Below the pieces are notes generated by a model. The model made no database searches, had not been told where the DNA came from, and was given only the letters and a program-made list of their open reading frames with translations. A stretch of DNA of 64,000 nt, taken from assembly GCF_029626175.1 (NCBI RefSeq), contig NZ_JARUBM010000002.1, positions 6,713,001 through 6,777,000 of the forward strand. The letters run 5' to 3'. Positions 44,001-52,241 of the stretch are shown piece after piece (within the stretch, counting starts at the first letter, position 1; every line of letters starts with the position of its first letter). A program made the position numbers and the translations under genes. Origin of the DNA: Micromonospora sp. WMMD1082 (GTDB lineage: Bacteria > Actinomycetota > Actinomycetes > Mycobacteriales > Micromonosporaceae).

Positions 44001-45325
44001 GTGTAGCCGACCGCGGCCAACGCACCACGCCGCTCGGCCTCGGTGAACCGGTCGACGTCGTCGGGGCTGGCTCCGGCGTACGGTGCGCCACTGATCAGCA
44101 CCACCTTGCCCCGTACGTCACCGGCGGCGGCCCACTCGGCGGGCGTGCCCTCACCGACGTCGACCAGGTCGCCGGTGCTCGTCCTAACGGGCGGGTTCGC
44201 CGAGACGGCGGACCGGTAGGCCACGATCGGGCCCTTGCGCGGGCTGGTCAGCTCGGCGACCGGCACCCGTACCCCGCTGGTGGAGGCGCCCACCGCGAGA
44301 ACCCCGTCGGCGAGGGCCGGGCTGCCGACGGTCCGCTCGCCCGGGCCGGAGTTGCCGGCGGCGGCGACCACCGTCACGCCGGCCGCGACGGCGGCGCTCG
44401 CCGCCCGGCCGACCGGGTCGGTGCCGTCGCCGGTGCCGCCGAGACTCATGTTGATCAGGTCGGCGCGGTGCGGGTTGGCCGGGTCGACGGCGGCCTCCAG
44501 GGCGGCCACGATACCGTCGCTCTCACCCCACCCGTCCGCGTCGAGCACCTTGTACGCGGTCAGCGTGGCATCCGGAGCCACCCCGGTGACACCACTCGCT
44601 CCGGTCCCGGCGATGATGCCGGCCACGTGCGTGCCGTGGCTGTGGTCGTCCATCGGGTCGGCGTCGTCGTTGACGAAGTCGTACCCGCCGACGACCTTGC
44701 GTCCCGGGCCGAATCCGCCGCCCAGGCTCGGGTGGGTGTAGTCCACCCCGGTGTCGATGACCGCGACCGTCACCCCACCGCCGCGAAGCGGCCGGCCGGC
44801 GCCGTCCGTCCGGCGCCAGGCCTGCGGTGCGCCGATCAGCGCCAGGTTCTCCTCGACGACCGGGCCGGCCGGGCGGCCCGGACCGGCGCCTCCGGTGCTC
44901 CCGGGGCCGGCAACGGCTTCCCGGATCTGGAACCGGGTCACCTCGTGCACCGCCTTCACCCCGGGCAGCCGGCGCAGCGTGTCGACCTGTCCGGCCGGTA
45001 CCCGGACGGTCATGCCGGGCAGCAGGACCTCGAAGGAGCGGCGCCGCTCGACCTGGATCCGGGCCCGCCGGGCGGCGTCGGTCACCTCCTGCTCAGCGGC
45101 GGCCACCGTCGCCCGCGCCCGGCGCAGCCGGTCGGCGGCCTGGGCGTCGACGGTGCCCGGCGCGGGTGCCACCGCGATCGTCGGCGCCACGTCGAACTCG
45201 ACTATCACGGTCCGGTCCACTCCGGCGGCCGGCACGGCCGCCGCGGGCCCGGGTGGGAGCAATCCGGCGGCAAGCAGGACGACGGTCGTCGCCGCCACGC
45301 CGCGTCGCATCGATGTACTGATCAT
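41066..45325 (-). CDS. Secreted subtilisin-family protease fused to an Asp-box beta-propeller
   Basis: This 1,419-residue exported protein has a signal peptide (about 1-30), an inhibitor-I9-like propeptide (about 35-135) and an S8 catalytic domain with Asp191 (VIDTGVDYTHP), His230 (HSHGTHVAG) and Ser559 (YSGTSMAAPHVAG). A PA-type insert (about 370-495) splits it. After Fn3-like strands, residues about 830-1419 form one or two propellers with repeated Asp boxes (SDDAGRTW, SRDGGDTW, STDRGGTW, STDAGRTW, SRDGGATW, STDGGRTW), as in sortilin/sialidase folds. It probably degrades protein outside the cell, the propeller binding substrate or surface. Start at ATG 45325; one at 45310 is possible. Confidence 0.9.
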   Translation of the reverse strand: MISTSMRRGVAATTVVLLAAGLLPPGPAAAVPAAGVDRTVIVEFDVAPTIAVAPAPGTVDAQAADRLRRARATVAAAEQEVTDAARRARIQVERRRSFEVLLPGMTVRVPAGQVDTLRRLPGVKAVHEVTRFQIREAVAGPGSTGGAGPGRPAGPVVEENLALIGAPQAWRRTDGAGRPLRGGGVTVAVIDTGVDYTHPSLGGGFGPGRKVVGGYDFVNDDADPMDDHSHGTHVAGIIAGTGASGVTGVAPDATLTAYKVLDADGWGESDGIVAALEAAVDPANPHRADLINMSLGGTGDGTDPVGRAASAAVAAGVTVVAAAGNSGPGERTVGSPALADGVLAVGASTSGVRVPVAELTSPRKGPIVAYRSAVSANPPVRTSTGDLVDVGEGTPAEWAAAGDVRGKVVLISGAPYAGASPDDVDRFTEAERRGALAAVGYTRSLVGDETGADGPAGGFAATVTKSPDPRDELRFNRLVVLGIDDPGQYAELRQLLDAGRVRVAISGQDATDQIARFSSRGPDLRWGLKPQLVAPGVEIRSAVPTALWAPGVQRYSGTSMAAPHVAGAGALLRQLRPEVSPAGMTGALVGSATKVDAGPASAGAGRLDLPAALDAEVTADPPALSLGLADLTGDRVRTTGTVTLRNDGRTSTTVRLRVTPAAGSPGVVRVTPERVTVPAGRSAAVTVRIEAPAPDQGHPDVSGWLTAAGGKGTDLRVPYLLAVRTPWVYATPDPSDGRSAVYVDTLDPVETAPAIVVTGPDGRRTEVTPIADGGVWWHAPVTGDRPGTYAVTASVRTGSGATIVGRTHFEVAEDAAARPWQLVGPYGSGGQLATTPADPNRLVVTSPGVAGLWISTDRARTWRYERLAAVSSGRTTVQLDPRRADRIWVAVTSRDDPTYQGRMLRSDDAGRTWRSLPFPDAQVAGFVVSPDGGVLVAATESTVEVSRDGGDTWTSTPAFWSGLLTGIAFAGDDLFLTSDDGVWRWSVATGAPALVRPAADFFATPRTVVVAGETVAVAQWDGSVWGSTDRGGTWRHLLDVEHLLSLTATGRTLLVDTNQENRISTDAGRTWRPAAKAGRAIVNSLAQWPDDDRTLLVGMETVGVFSTTDARRYTRIGTPGVPADELLVAGGKLLVGTPSDVYRAPLPVDPGRLDWGPTQGEGMIGFGVRGLVTDPRDPRTVWKLLQTGFFSIRLQRSLDGGSSYSDVFTDYASPLALLVHPADPRRLYLAYKDLTGAGLLTSRDGGATWRRINHLTEYAALAGDPRDPDRVWLGGEGGLWRSDDGGVNRVKVLDGPVSALSVDSRRIIVGGATIRVSTDGGRTFTEARSAGGRFTLPMRVSELVESRGVWYAGSADFAEAGLRFGGRGVLRSTDGGRTWSNIGAGLPDSSVRSLAVSPDGTWLYAGTAAGGVYRLALRR

Positions 45326-45381
45326 GGTTGATAGGGGAGCCCGAGCGAGGCTGGGCCGGCAATGGTTGGCAACGTCATATT

Positions 45382-45396
45382 GGTGCCGATGGCACC
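45382..45396. promoter_or_regulatory. Palindrome between protease and regulator genes
   Basis: GGTGCC-GAT-GGCACC is a perfect 6-bp dyad with a 3-bp centre in the 89-bp divergent region, 19 bp before the regulator GTG. A candidate operator for the regulator at 45415. Confidence 0.5.
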
Positions 45397-45414
45397 TGCC
45401 GGCCACAATCGGCC

Positions 45415-46404
45415 GTGCCCTCAGAACGCAACGCCCTGGCCGGAGCCGGGATCTCCGCCGCCGACGAGGTGGTGCTGCGGGCACTGCTCGGTCGCGGGCA
45501 GGCGAACGCGGTGGAGGTCGCGGCGGCAACCGGCCTGAGCCCCCAACGAGTCGCCGACGCTCTCGACCAACTCCGCCGGCAGGGGCTCGTCGCACGGTTC
45601 GCCGCCGAGCCGGAACGGTACGCGGCGGCCGACCCCCGGGTCGCGCTGGACGCCCTGCTCCACCCGGCGGAGCGGTCGCTGCGCCGGGCACGGGACGCCG
45701 CCGCCGAACTCGCCGCGATCTACGAGACCGTCCGGACCGGTGAGGCGGTGACCGGGCCGGTCGAGGTGGTCACCGGTGAGGAGATCGGTCGCACGTTCCT
45801 CCGCCTGCAGCAGAGCGCAGTACGCGAGGTACGCGCCTTCGACCGCCCGCCGTACGTGCACGCCGCCGGCAATCCGGTCGAACCGGCCGTGCTGGCCCGG
45901 GGCGTACGCTGGCGGGCGATCTACCATCCGGACGCCCTGGAGCAGCCCGGCGCGCTCGCCGAGGTCCGGAGTCTCGCCGCCCTCGGTGAGCAGGCCCGGG
46001 TCTCGGTGGACGTGCCGTTCAAGATGCACCTGGTCGACGAGCGGGTGGCGCTGGTGCCGCTGGAGCCGAGCCCCAACGGCACCACCCGCAGCATGCTGGT
46101 GTACGCCTCGGTCCTGCTCGACGCGCTGACCTTCGTCTTCGACGTGAGCTGGGACCGGGCGGTGCCGCTGGAGGCCGGTGCCTCGGCCGACGAACTCTCG
46201 GCCGAGGACCGGCAACTGCTCGCGCTGCTCGCGGCCGGCGTGAAGGACGAGACGATCGGCCGGCAGCTCGGCCTCTCGGTCCGCACCATGCGGCGCCGGG
46301 TACGCCGGCTGCTGGACCTGCTCGGCACGCAGACCCGGTTCCAGGCCGGGATGGAGGCGATCCGGCGCGGCTGGATCCCGACCGACGGCGCGGGCGGGTC
46401 CTAG
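45415..46404 (+). CDS. Two-HTH regulator (TrmB-like N-terminus, LuxR-like C-terminus)
   Basis: This 329-residue protein has an N-terminal winged helix (NAVEVAAATGLSPQRVADAL), a middle sensor domain (about 85-260) and a C-terminal LuxR-type helix-turn-helix (LLAAGVKDETIGRQLGLSVR and TMRRRVRRLLDLLGTQTRFQ). The GTG at 45415 keeps the N-terminal HTH. It is divergent from the subtilisin-propeller gene, an arrangement that suggests control of that protease. Confidence 0.82.
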   Translation: MPSERNALAGAGISAADEVVLRALLGRGQANAVEVAAATGLSPQRVADALDQLRRQGLVARFAAEPERYAAADPRVALDALLHPAERSLRRARDAAAELAAIYETVRTGEAVTGPVEVVTGEEIGRTFLRLQQSAVREVRAFDRPPYVHAAGNPVEPAVLARGVRWRAIYHPDALEQPGALAEVRSLAALGEQARVSVDVPFKMHLVDERVALVPLEPSPNGTTRSMLVYASVLLDALTFVFDVSWDRAVPLEAGASADELSAEDRQLLALLAAGVKDETIGRQLGLSVRTMRRRVRRLLDLLGTQTRFQAGMEAIRRGWIPTDGAGGS

Positions 46405-46457
46405 CTCAGCTCACCGCGGATCTCGGCGAAGCCGTCCGCCACGAGCCGCAGGCCGCC
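46401..46457 (-). pseudogene. Gene tail remnant
   Basis: Reading right to left, about 18 codons (GLRLVADGFAEIRGELS then TAG) form an open C-terminal end with no start upstream. It abuts the stop of the regulator gene. Family not recognised. Confidence 0.35.
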
Positions 46458-46462
46458 GCTGG

Positions 46463-46555
46463 GAAGGCTTCTCCGCCGCGCTGGAGCGGTTCGGGCTGCC
46501 GGTCCCGACACCGGCCTTCGACCGATCCGAGGAACTCACCGCGTCACCCGGCTGA
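46463..46555 (+). pseudogene. Gene tail remnant
   Basis: About 30 codons (EGFSAALERFGLPVPTPAFD …) end in TGA and have no start upstream. The frame begins five bases after the opposite-strand tail, so two truncated 3' ends lie back to back in the interval 46405-46593, which has no intact gene. Family not recognised. Confidence 0.35.
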
Positions 46556-46593
46556 ACATCGGCGGGCTTGCTGCCAGGATGCGTTGGCCGCTC

Positions 46594-46893
46594 TCAGGTG
46601 TCCGTCAGGTCCGCGCTGATCACGGGGAACGCCACTTCGATGACGAGGCCCCCGTGAGGACGTGGGCGGGCGGCGAGCGCCGCGCCGTGGGCGCGGGCGA
46701 TCGCGCGCACGATCGACAGTCCGAGGCCGTGGTGCCCGTCGTCGGCCGTGCGGTGCAGCCGTTGGAACGGCTCGAACAAGCGGTCGACCTGGTCAGACGG
46801 GATGACCTCCCCGGTGTCGGCCACGGTCAGTACCACTCGGCCGATCTTGCGCTGGACGCTTACCTCGACCGAGCCGCCGGGCGCATTGTCCAT
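46594..46893 (-). pseudogene. Histidine-kinase ATP-binding domain remnant
   Basis: 99 residues cover only the end of a HATPase_c domain: a partial N-box (DNAPGGSVEVSV), G1 (VADTGEVIP), F-box (LFEPFQRLHR) and G2 (HHGLGLSIVRAIARAHGA). The sensor, transmembrane and phospho-His regions of a kinase are missing. The upstream sequence changes abruptly into the methyltransferase 3' end, indicating a deletion fusion. A partner response regulator is not present. Confidence 0.65.
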
Positions 46894-46905
46894 CGAGCGC
46901 GGGGC

Positions 46906-47571
46906 CTACCTGTTCGCCGCCGTCCCGAGGAACTGCTGGCCTGGCCGGCTGAGGCGTGACGTCACCGCATCGGCCATTTCGACTTCGGACGATGGGTTCG
47001 CCCAGGGACGGCGACAGTAGTACACCAGGGCGGGCGGGAGGTTGGCCCACTCCGTCCGGCTGATGATGACCTCGTCGAACAGCGACCGCACGGATCGGAG
47101 CAGGCGCCGCGCGGGTCTGGCCCACCGGGTATGCACGTACGCGAACGTGGTGAACACGCCGTGCGGCGGCAGCGTGGCGACCACCGAGGACAGCACGTCG
47201 CGCTGACGGTTCTCGGCGAACGCCGCCCACGGAAGGCCGCTGACCACGACATCGACCTGGCTGAGCCCGCGCTGCGCGAGCACCGTGACGAGGTCGCTCG
47301 CGTCCGCGTTGACCACGTCGACCGCCGGATGGAGCACGGCCAGTCGCTGTGCGAACCGTGGATTGACCTCGACCGCGATGTGACGGCCCCGTCCCGCGAG
47401 GCGCATCTGGATAGCCGCGGTGAAGGCGCCGGTGCCGGGTCCGACCTCCACGACGATCGGGGAACCGGTTCGGGGCACCGCCGCCGTCGCCACCCGGGCC
47501 AGCGCCGGACTACTCGGCGCGATCGCGCCGACCGTCAGGGGATCGCGGACGAACTCCAGGAAAAACGACAC
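46906..47571 (-). CDS. SAM-dependent methyltransferase (phospholipid N-methyltransferase-like), copy 1
   Basis: This 221-residue class I methyltransferase has motif I VVEVGPGTGAFTAAI and acidic VDVVNADASDL. The N-terminus FFLEFVRDPLTVGAIAPSSP matches PmtA/rRNA-dimethylase-like small methyltransferases. GTG at 47571 follows directly after the 2TM gene stop (3-bp gap). A closely similar copy is at 55200; both keep the same N-terminal and SGLPWAA signatures. Confidence 0.85.
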   Translation of the reverse strand: MSFFLEFVRDPLTVGAIAPSSPALARVATAAVPRTGSPIVVEVGPGTGAFTAAIQMRLAGRGRHIAVEVNPRFAQRLAVLHPAVDVVNADASDLVTVLAQRGLSQVDVVVSGLPWAAFAENRQRDVLSSVVATLPPHGVFTTFAYVHTRWARPARRLLRSVRSLFDEVIISRTEWANLPPALVYYCRRPWANPSSEVEMADAVTSRLSRPGQQFLGTAANR

Positions 47572-47574
47572 GGT

Positions 47575-47826
47575 TCAGTGCTCCGAATGAGGGTGCCGCG
47601 GGTGAGGATGCCCGTATCGGTGCGTTTTGGATGGGGACTTCGCCGCCGCGCGGATGTGGAATGCCAGCCCGACGCCCCAGACGAGGATCGACCACAGGGG
47701 CCAGAAGAAATGGTCCGGGGTGACGAGCCACCACACCACGACCTGGGCGAGGTTGGCGATTACGTAGGAGAGAAGGTGGACCCGCAGGCGCCACTTGATG
47801 GCGGTTTCGCTCTTCGTCCTTGTCAT
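47575..47826 (-). CDS. Small 2TM-domain protein with His-rich tail
   Basis: This 83-residue protein has two membrane helices (VHLLSYVIANLAQVVVWWLV and FFWPLWSILVWGVGLAFHIR) typical of the 2TM domain often fused to or near histidine kinases. The tail THRYGHPHPRHPHSEH has six His and may bind metal. It is co-directional with the methyltransferase. Confidence 0.8.
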   Translation of the reverse strand: MTRTKSETAIKWRLRVHLLSYVIANLAQVVVWWLVTPDHFFWPLWSILVWGVGLAFHIRAAAKSPSKTHRYGHPHPRHPHSEH

Positions 47827-47966
47827 GATCGCAGGCTAGGCCGACGGACTTGACGCAGACGGAATACGTCGGCGGCTAGCCGGCCGCTTCGTTCAGTCCT
47901 CGTCAAGTAGCCGGATCTACGCTGATCCGCGATTAGGACCGAGAACGATTATCGAAAGGTCTACCC

Positions 47967-48764
47967 GTGACAACGACTCGCCGAACGTTGCTGACCGGTT
48001 CCGTCGTGGCCGCAGCCGGCGCTGTGCTCGGTGCGCCCGCCGCGCAGGCACACCCCCGGCACGGCAGCAAGCCAAAGCCCACCGTGGTCCTCGTGCACGG
48101 CGCGTTCGCCGACGCCTCCGGTTGGAACGACGTCGCCACCCGACTCATCCGCGACGGCTACCCGGTCATCGCTCCGGCGAACCCGCTGCGCAGCGTTGCC
48201 GCCGACTCCGGCTACCTGGCCAGCATCCTCGCCACGCTGAGCGGCCCGATCATCCTCGCCGCACACTCCTACGGCGGGATCGTTACCACGAACGCCGCGA
48301 CCGGCAACCCGAACGTGAAGGCGCTGGTCTACGTGGCCGCGTTCGCACCCGATCAGGGCGAGACGCTGCTGGGCCTGCAGACGAAGTTCCCGGGAAGCAA
48401 GCTCAACGAGGCAGCGCTGGACTTCCGGCCGTACGGTGAGGGCCTCGTCGACGGCTACATCAAGCGGCAGTTCTTCCGGGAAGTGTTCGCGGGCGACGTG
48501 CCGAAGGCGACCGCCGAGCTGTTGTGGGCCGGGCAGCGGCCGGCCGACGCGCGCACCCTCGGGGAGCCGTCCGGCGCCCCTGCGTGGAAGACCATTCCGT
48601 CCTGGTATCTCGTTGCCCGCAACGACCAGGTGCTGCCCGCCGCGGCACAGCGGTTCATGGCGCAGCGTGCCGGTGCGCACGTTCGGGAGGTCGGCGCGTC
48701 GCACGTCGCGATGATCTCGCAGCCCGCCGTGACGGCCGACCTCATCAAGCGCGCCGCGCGCTGA
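47967..48764 (+). CDS. Tat-exported alpha/beta hydrolase, copy 1
   Basis: This 265-residue hydrolase has a Tat signal (TTRRTLLTGSVVAAAGA), oxyanion HGAFADASGW, nucleophile Ser in AAHSYGG and a catalytic His near GASHVAM. It belongs to the esterase/haloperoxidase-like family. The GTG follows GAAAGG. It is followed after 21 bp by the MMPL transporter, and shares PTVVLVHGAFAD-type sequence with the hydrolase at 51091. Substrate unknown. Confidence 0.87.
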   Translation: MTTTRRTLLTGSVVAAAGAVLGAPAAQAHPRHGSKPKPTVVLVHGAFADASGWNDVATRLIRDGYPVIAPANPLRSVAADSGYLASILATLSGPIILAAHSYGGIVTTNAATGNPNVKALVYVAAFAPDQGETLLGLQTKFPGSKLNEAALDFRPYGEGLVDGYIKRQFFREVFAGDVPKATAELLWAGQRPADARTLGEPSGAPAWKTIPSWYLVARNDQVLPAAAQRFMAQRAGAHVREVGASHVAMISQPAVTADLIKRAAR

Positions 48765-48785
48765 CAAAGCCGTAGAGGGGTAGCG

Positions 48786-50954
48786 ATGTTCGAGCGGTTG
48801 GGGCGGACAATGTTTCGCCGACGGTGGTGGGTGGTCGGCCTGGCCACGGCCTTCGTGGTGTTCGGCGGCATCTGGGGTACGCAGGTCTTCGGCGCGTTGA
48901 CCACCGAAGGGTTCGACGACCCGGCAAGCGAGAGCTCCCGGGCGGTCGAGCGCGCCGACGCGTCACTGGGCCGGACCGGCAACGACGTGGTGGTGCTCTA
49001 CACCAGCCCCGACATGACGGTTGACGACCCGGCATTCCAGCGGGCCGTGACCGAGACGGTCGACGCGCTCCCCGACGACGCGGTGACCAGGGCCGTCACC
49101 TATTGGAGCACCAATAGCCCGGCCCTGGTCAGTCACGACCGGCACGCCACCTACGCGGTGCTGACCCTGGCCGGCGACGACGAGACGCAGCGCGGCGAAG
49201 GACTCAAGGAGATCGAGGACCAACTCGTCGCGCCGCCCGTCGTACAGACCCAGGTCGGCGGGATCACGACGGTCAGCCGTGACATCCGCGAGCGGGTCGC
49301 CGCGGACATCGCCCTCGCTGAGACGATCTCCATACCGGTGCTGCTGTTGCTCCTGGTGGTCGTCTTCGGCAGCATGGCCGCTGCGAGCCTGCCGCTCGCG
49401 ATCGGCGGTCTGGCCATCGTCGGAGCGTTCACCGCGTTACGCGCGATGAGCTACCTGACCGACGTCTCGGTCTTCTCGATCAACGTGGTGACGATCCTCG
49501 GGCTGGGCCTGGCGATCGACTACGGCCTGTTCATGGTCGGGCGCTTCCGGGAGGAGATCGCCCACGGGCTCGGCGTCGAGGACGCGATCGCCCGCACGAT
49601 GGCCACCGCCGGTCGTACCGTCGCGGTCTCCGGCATCACCGTCGCGGTCTCGTTGGCCGGTCTGCTGATCTTTCCTATGACCTTCCTGCGCTCCATGGGC
49701 TTCGGCGGTCTGTCCGCGGTCCTGGTGGCGATGGTGGCGGCGCTGACCGTGCTGCCCGCCCTGCTCAGCATCCTCGGCCCCCAGGTGGAGGCACTCTCGG
49801 TGCGGCGACTGCTCCGCCGTCCGCCTCCGGTTGCGGCGGGGGCCACTGCCGCGCACGGGTTCTGGTACCGCCTCGCGCACAGCATCATGCGCCGCCCGGT
49901 CTTCTATGCGGTCGGGGTGCTCGCGGTACTGCTGCTGGCCGCCGCCCCGTTCCTGCGCGTCGAGTTCGGCGGCATCGACCCCAGGGTGCTCCCGGCGGGC
50001 ACCGAGAGCAGAGTCGTCTCCGAGACCGTGGACCGCGACTTCGTCCAGAACAGCCAACTGCCGATCGAGGCGATCGTGACCTCGCCCGACCGGGTCGGTC
50101 TGGAGGGGTACATCGCCGCCGTCCGAAGCGTCGACGGTGTGACCGGAGCCGAGGTCACGGGTCTGGCCGACGAGGTCGCCCGGGTCGCGATCACCTACCA
50201 GGACGATCCGATATCGGAGCAGGCGCGGGAACTTGTGAGCCGGATCCGGGCCGTGCCCGCACCACCCGGCGGCCAAGTGCTGGTGGGCGGCTTGACCGCG
50301 CGACTGGCCGACCAACTCGACGCGGTGGGCGACCTGCTGCCCTGGATGGCGCTGATCATCGTCGGCGCGTCGTTCGTCCTGCTGTTCCTCGCCTTCGGCT
50401 CGCTCGTGCTGCCGATCAAGGCGATCGTGATGAACATCCTGTCGCTCGGCGCCTCGTTCGGCGCACTGGTTCTGATCTTCCAGGACGGCCATCTGTCCGG
50501 CCTGCTGAACTTCACGTCCACCGGGACGCTGGAGGCGACCCAGCCGATCCTCGTACTCGCGATCGTCTTCGGGTTGTCGATGGACTACGAGGTCTTCCTG
50601 CTGTCCCGGATCCGTGAGGAGTACGACCGGACCGGCGACAACGCAGCGGCGGTCGCGGTCGGGCTGCAACGCAGCGGTCGCATCATCACCAGCGCTGCGC
50701 TGCTCATCCTCGTCGTGATCGGACTGTTCTCCATCTCCGGAATCACGTTCATCAAGCTGATCGGAGTGGCGCTGCTCATCGCCGTCCTGGTGGACGCGAC
50801 GATCGTCCGGGCGCTGCTGATCCCCGCCACGATGCGCCTGCTCGGAAACACGAACTGGTGGGCGCCAGCGCCACTGCGGCGCTTCTACGCGCGATACGGC
50901 CTCCGTGAAGGCGACGACCCGCCGGCCGCGCCAGCCCATACGCAGCTCGGCTGA
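48786..50954 (+). CDS. MMPL/RND-family membrane transporter
   Basis: This 722-residue protein has two repeats of an extracellular loop and five-helix bundle. RND/MMPL features include GLGLAIDYGLFMVGRFREEI in the first half and VFGLSMDYEVFLLSRIREEY in the second (proton-relay Asp in both). Members export lipids or drugs using the proton gradient. The ATG follows AGAGGGG. It lies between two alpha/beta hydrolases, so a lipid or hydrolase product may be cargo (inference). Confidence 0.9.
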   Translation: MFERLGRTMFRRRWWVVGLATAFVVFGGIWGTQVFGALTTEGFDDPASESSRAVERADASLGRTGNDVVVLYTSPDMTVDDPAFQRAVTETVDALPDDAVTRAVTYWSTNSPALVSHDRHATYAVLTLAGDDETQRGEGLKEIEDQLVAPPVVQTQVGGITTVSRDIRERVAADIALAETISIPVLLLLLVVVFGSMAAASLPLAIGGLAIVGAFTALRAMSYLTDVSVFSINVVTILGLGLAIDYGLFMVGRFREEIAHGLGVEDAIARTMATAGRTVAVSGITVAVSLAGLLIFPMTFLRSMGFGGLSAVLVAMVAALTVLPALLSILGPQVEALSVRRLLRRPPPVAAGATAAHGFWYRLAHSIMRRPVFYAVGVLAVLLLAAAPFLRVEFGGIDPRVLPAGTESRVVSETVDRDFVQNSQLPIEAIVTSPDRVGLEGYIAAVRSVDGVTGAEVTGLADEVARVAITYQDDPISEQARELVSRIRAVPAPPGGQVLVGGLTARLADQLDAVGDLLPWMALIIVGASFVLLFLAFGSLVLPIKAIVMNILSLGASFGALVLIFQDGHLSGLLNFTSTGTLEATQPILVLAIVFGLSMDYEVFLLSRIREEYDRTGDNAAAVAVGLQRSGRIITSAALLILVVIGLFSISGITFIKLIGVALLIAVLVDATIVRALLIPATMRLLGNTNWWAPAPLRRFYARYGLREGDDPPAAPAHTQLG

Positions 50955-51000
50955 TCTCCCGCAGAGGGACGAAACAGTGCATCAGCATGCATACGTGGGG

Positions 51001-51078
51001 CCAGGACGGCGGAACGACCGCATGCGGGCCGGCTTGGAACAGCTCGCCGAGAGACTGTCCCAGGCCGGCCCACCGGCG
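51001..51078 (+). pseudogene. Remnant of the SARP-regulator 3' end
   Basis: About 78 bp match the last codons of the TPR tail at 52242-52325: CAGGACGG … CATGCGGGCCGGC is shared, and the translation MRAGLEQLAERLSQAGPP parallels MRAGLRHLAQRLARFGPA. One base is missing between GGACGG and CATGCGG, so the frame is broken. It lies on the opposite strand. Confidence 0.55.
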
Positions 51079-51090
51079 GATTGGCTACGG

Positions 51091-51813
51091 TCAGCGAGCG
51101 GTCTCGTGGGCCGCCTGCTGGATGAAGGCCACCGTGGTGTCCGGGTGCGAGACGAACACCAGATGCGAGGCGCCTTCGACCACCTGCACGGTGGCGCCGG
51201 CCCGCTTGGCCATGAACTCCTGCGTCTCCGGCGGGATGATCAAATCAGCGCCGCTGATCAGGGTGAAGGCCGGAATCGTGTTCCACGCCTGCGGGCCGGT
51301 TGCGGGCTCGCCAAACGCCGCCGCGGCGGCCGGGCGCTGCGCGATCGCGTACACCGCCGCGTCCTCGGTGGGCACGTCGGCCGCGAACCGGGAATGGTAT
51401 ACCGCCGGGTCGATGTACAGGTCGACCTGCCCATCCGTCAGCGGCACCGCCTTCAGGGACTCGTTGACCGTGCTGCCGGGGAACTTGGCGACCAGTTCCC
51501 CGACCGCCTCGCCGGTGTCCGGGATGAACGCCGCCAGGTAGACCAGCGCCTGCACCTGCTCGCTGCCGGCCGCGGCCGTGGAGATGATGGCGCCGCCGTA
51601 GGAGTGGCCGACCAGCACGATCGGCCCCTCGACGCTGCCGAGCAGGGCCTTGACCGCGGCCGCATCAGAGGCGACGCCGCGCAGCGCATTCGACGCGGCG
51701 ACCACCGGGTACCCGTCGGCCAGCAGCCGTCGGATGACCGCGTCAAAGCCACTGCTGTCGGCGAACGCACCATGCACGAGAACGATTGTCGGCTTGCTTT
51801 CTCCACCCACCAT
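51091..51813 (-). CDS. Alpha/beta hydrolase, copy 2
   Basis: This 240-residue hydrolase without a signal peptide has TIVLVHGAFADSSGFDAVI, nucleophile Ser in GHSYGG and a C-terminal His (EGASHLVFV). It is a paralogue of the exported enzyme at 47967 by shared VLVHGAFAD…ASN/PALR…HSYGG spacing. The ATG follows GAAGAGGAAC. Cytoplasmic location and unknown substrate. Confidence 0.87.
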   Translation of the reverse strand: MVGGESKPTIVLVHGAFADSSGFDAVIRRLLADGYPVVAASNALRGVASDAAAVKALLGSVEGPIVLVGHSYGGAIISTAAAGSEQVQALVYLAAFIPDTGEAVGELVAKFPGSTVNESLKAVPLTDGQVDLYIDPAVYHSRFAADVPTEDAAVYAIAQRPAAAAAFGEPATGPQAWNTIPAFTLISGADLIIPPETQEFMAKRAGATVQVVEGASHLVFVSHPDTTVAFIQQAAHETAR

Positions 51814-52241
51814 GATGTTCCTCTTCTCGGTCCTTACGTTCTTGTCGACTTCGACGCTAGGTGCCGGGGGTGGACAGAGACTGACCTACATCAACACTCA
51901 ACGCCCTCACGCGCCCATTGCGGTTCAGTAGAAGTTCGGTCTCCGGGCATTCCCCTCATCTACGGTTCCTGGACATTCATCGGGATCTAGGCCCTCGATG
52001 CTCGGGCACTTCCGGCGATCGGGCAGGACGACACCGACAGAGAAGTAAGTGGAAATAAACTGGCCACGGGCACTATCGAACTCGACAAAGCCACCGGTAC
52101 GGGTATCGAGGGGGTTCGCCGTGGCGCGTCCGGAGATGACTCACGAGGTGCGGGGGACGGGATGCCGCTGATCTGCCACGGCCGCGGCCGCGGCCCGACG
52201 CATCTCCGGCCCTGTCCGTACCGCTCAGGTGTGACGTCACG
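51814..52241. other. Gene-free stretch (428 bp)
   Basis: No supported gene is visible on either strand. It holds a perfect 10-bp palindrome GTGACGTCAC (52231-52240) next to the SARP tail stop and a GC-only run near 52180-52195. The left part is the leader and presumed promoter of the hydrolase at 51091. Confidence 0.5.
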
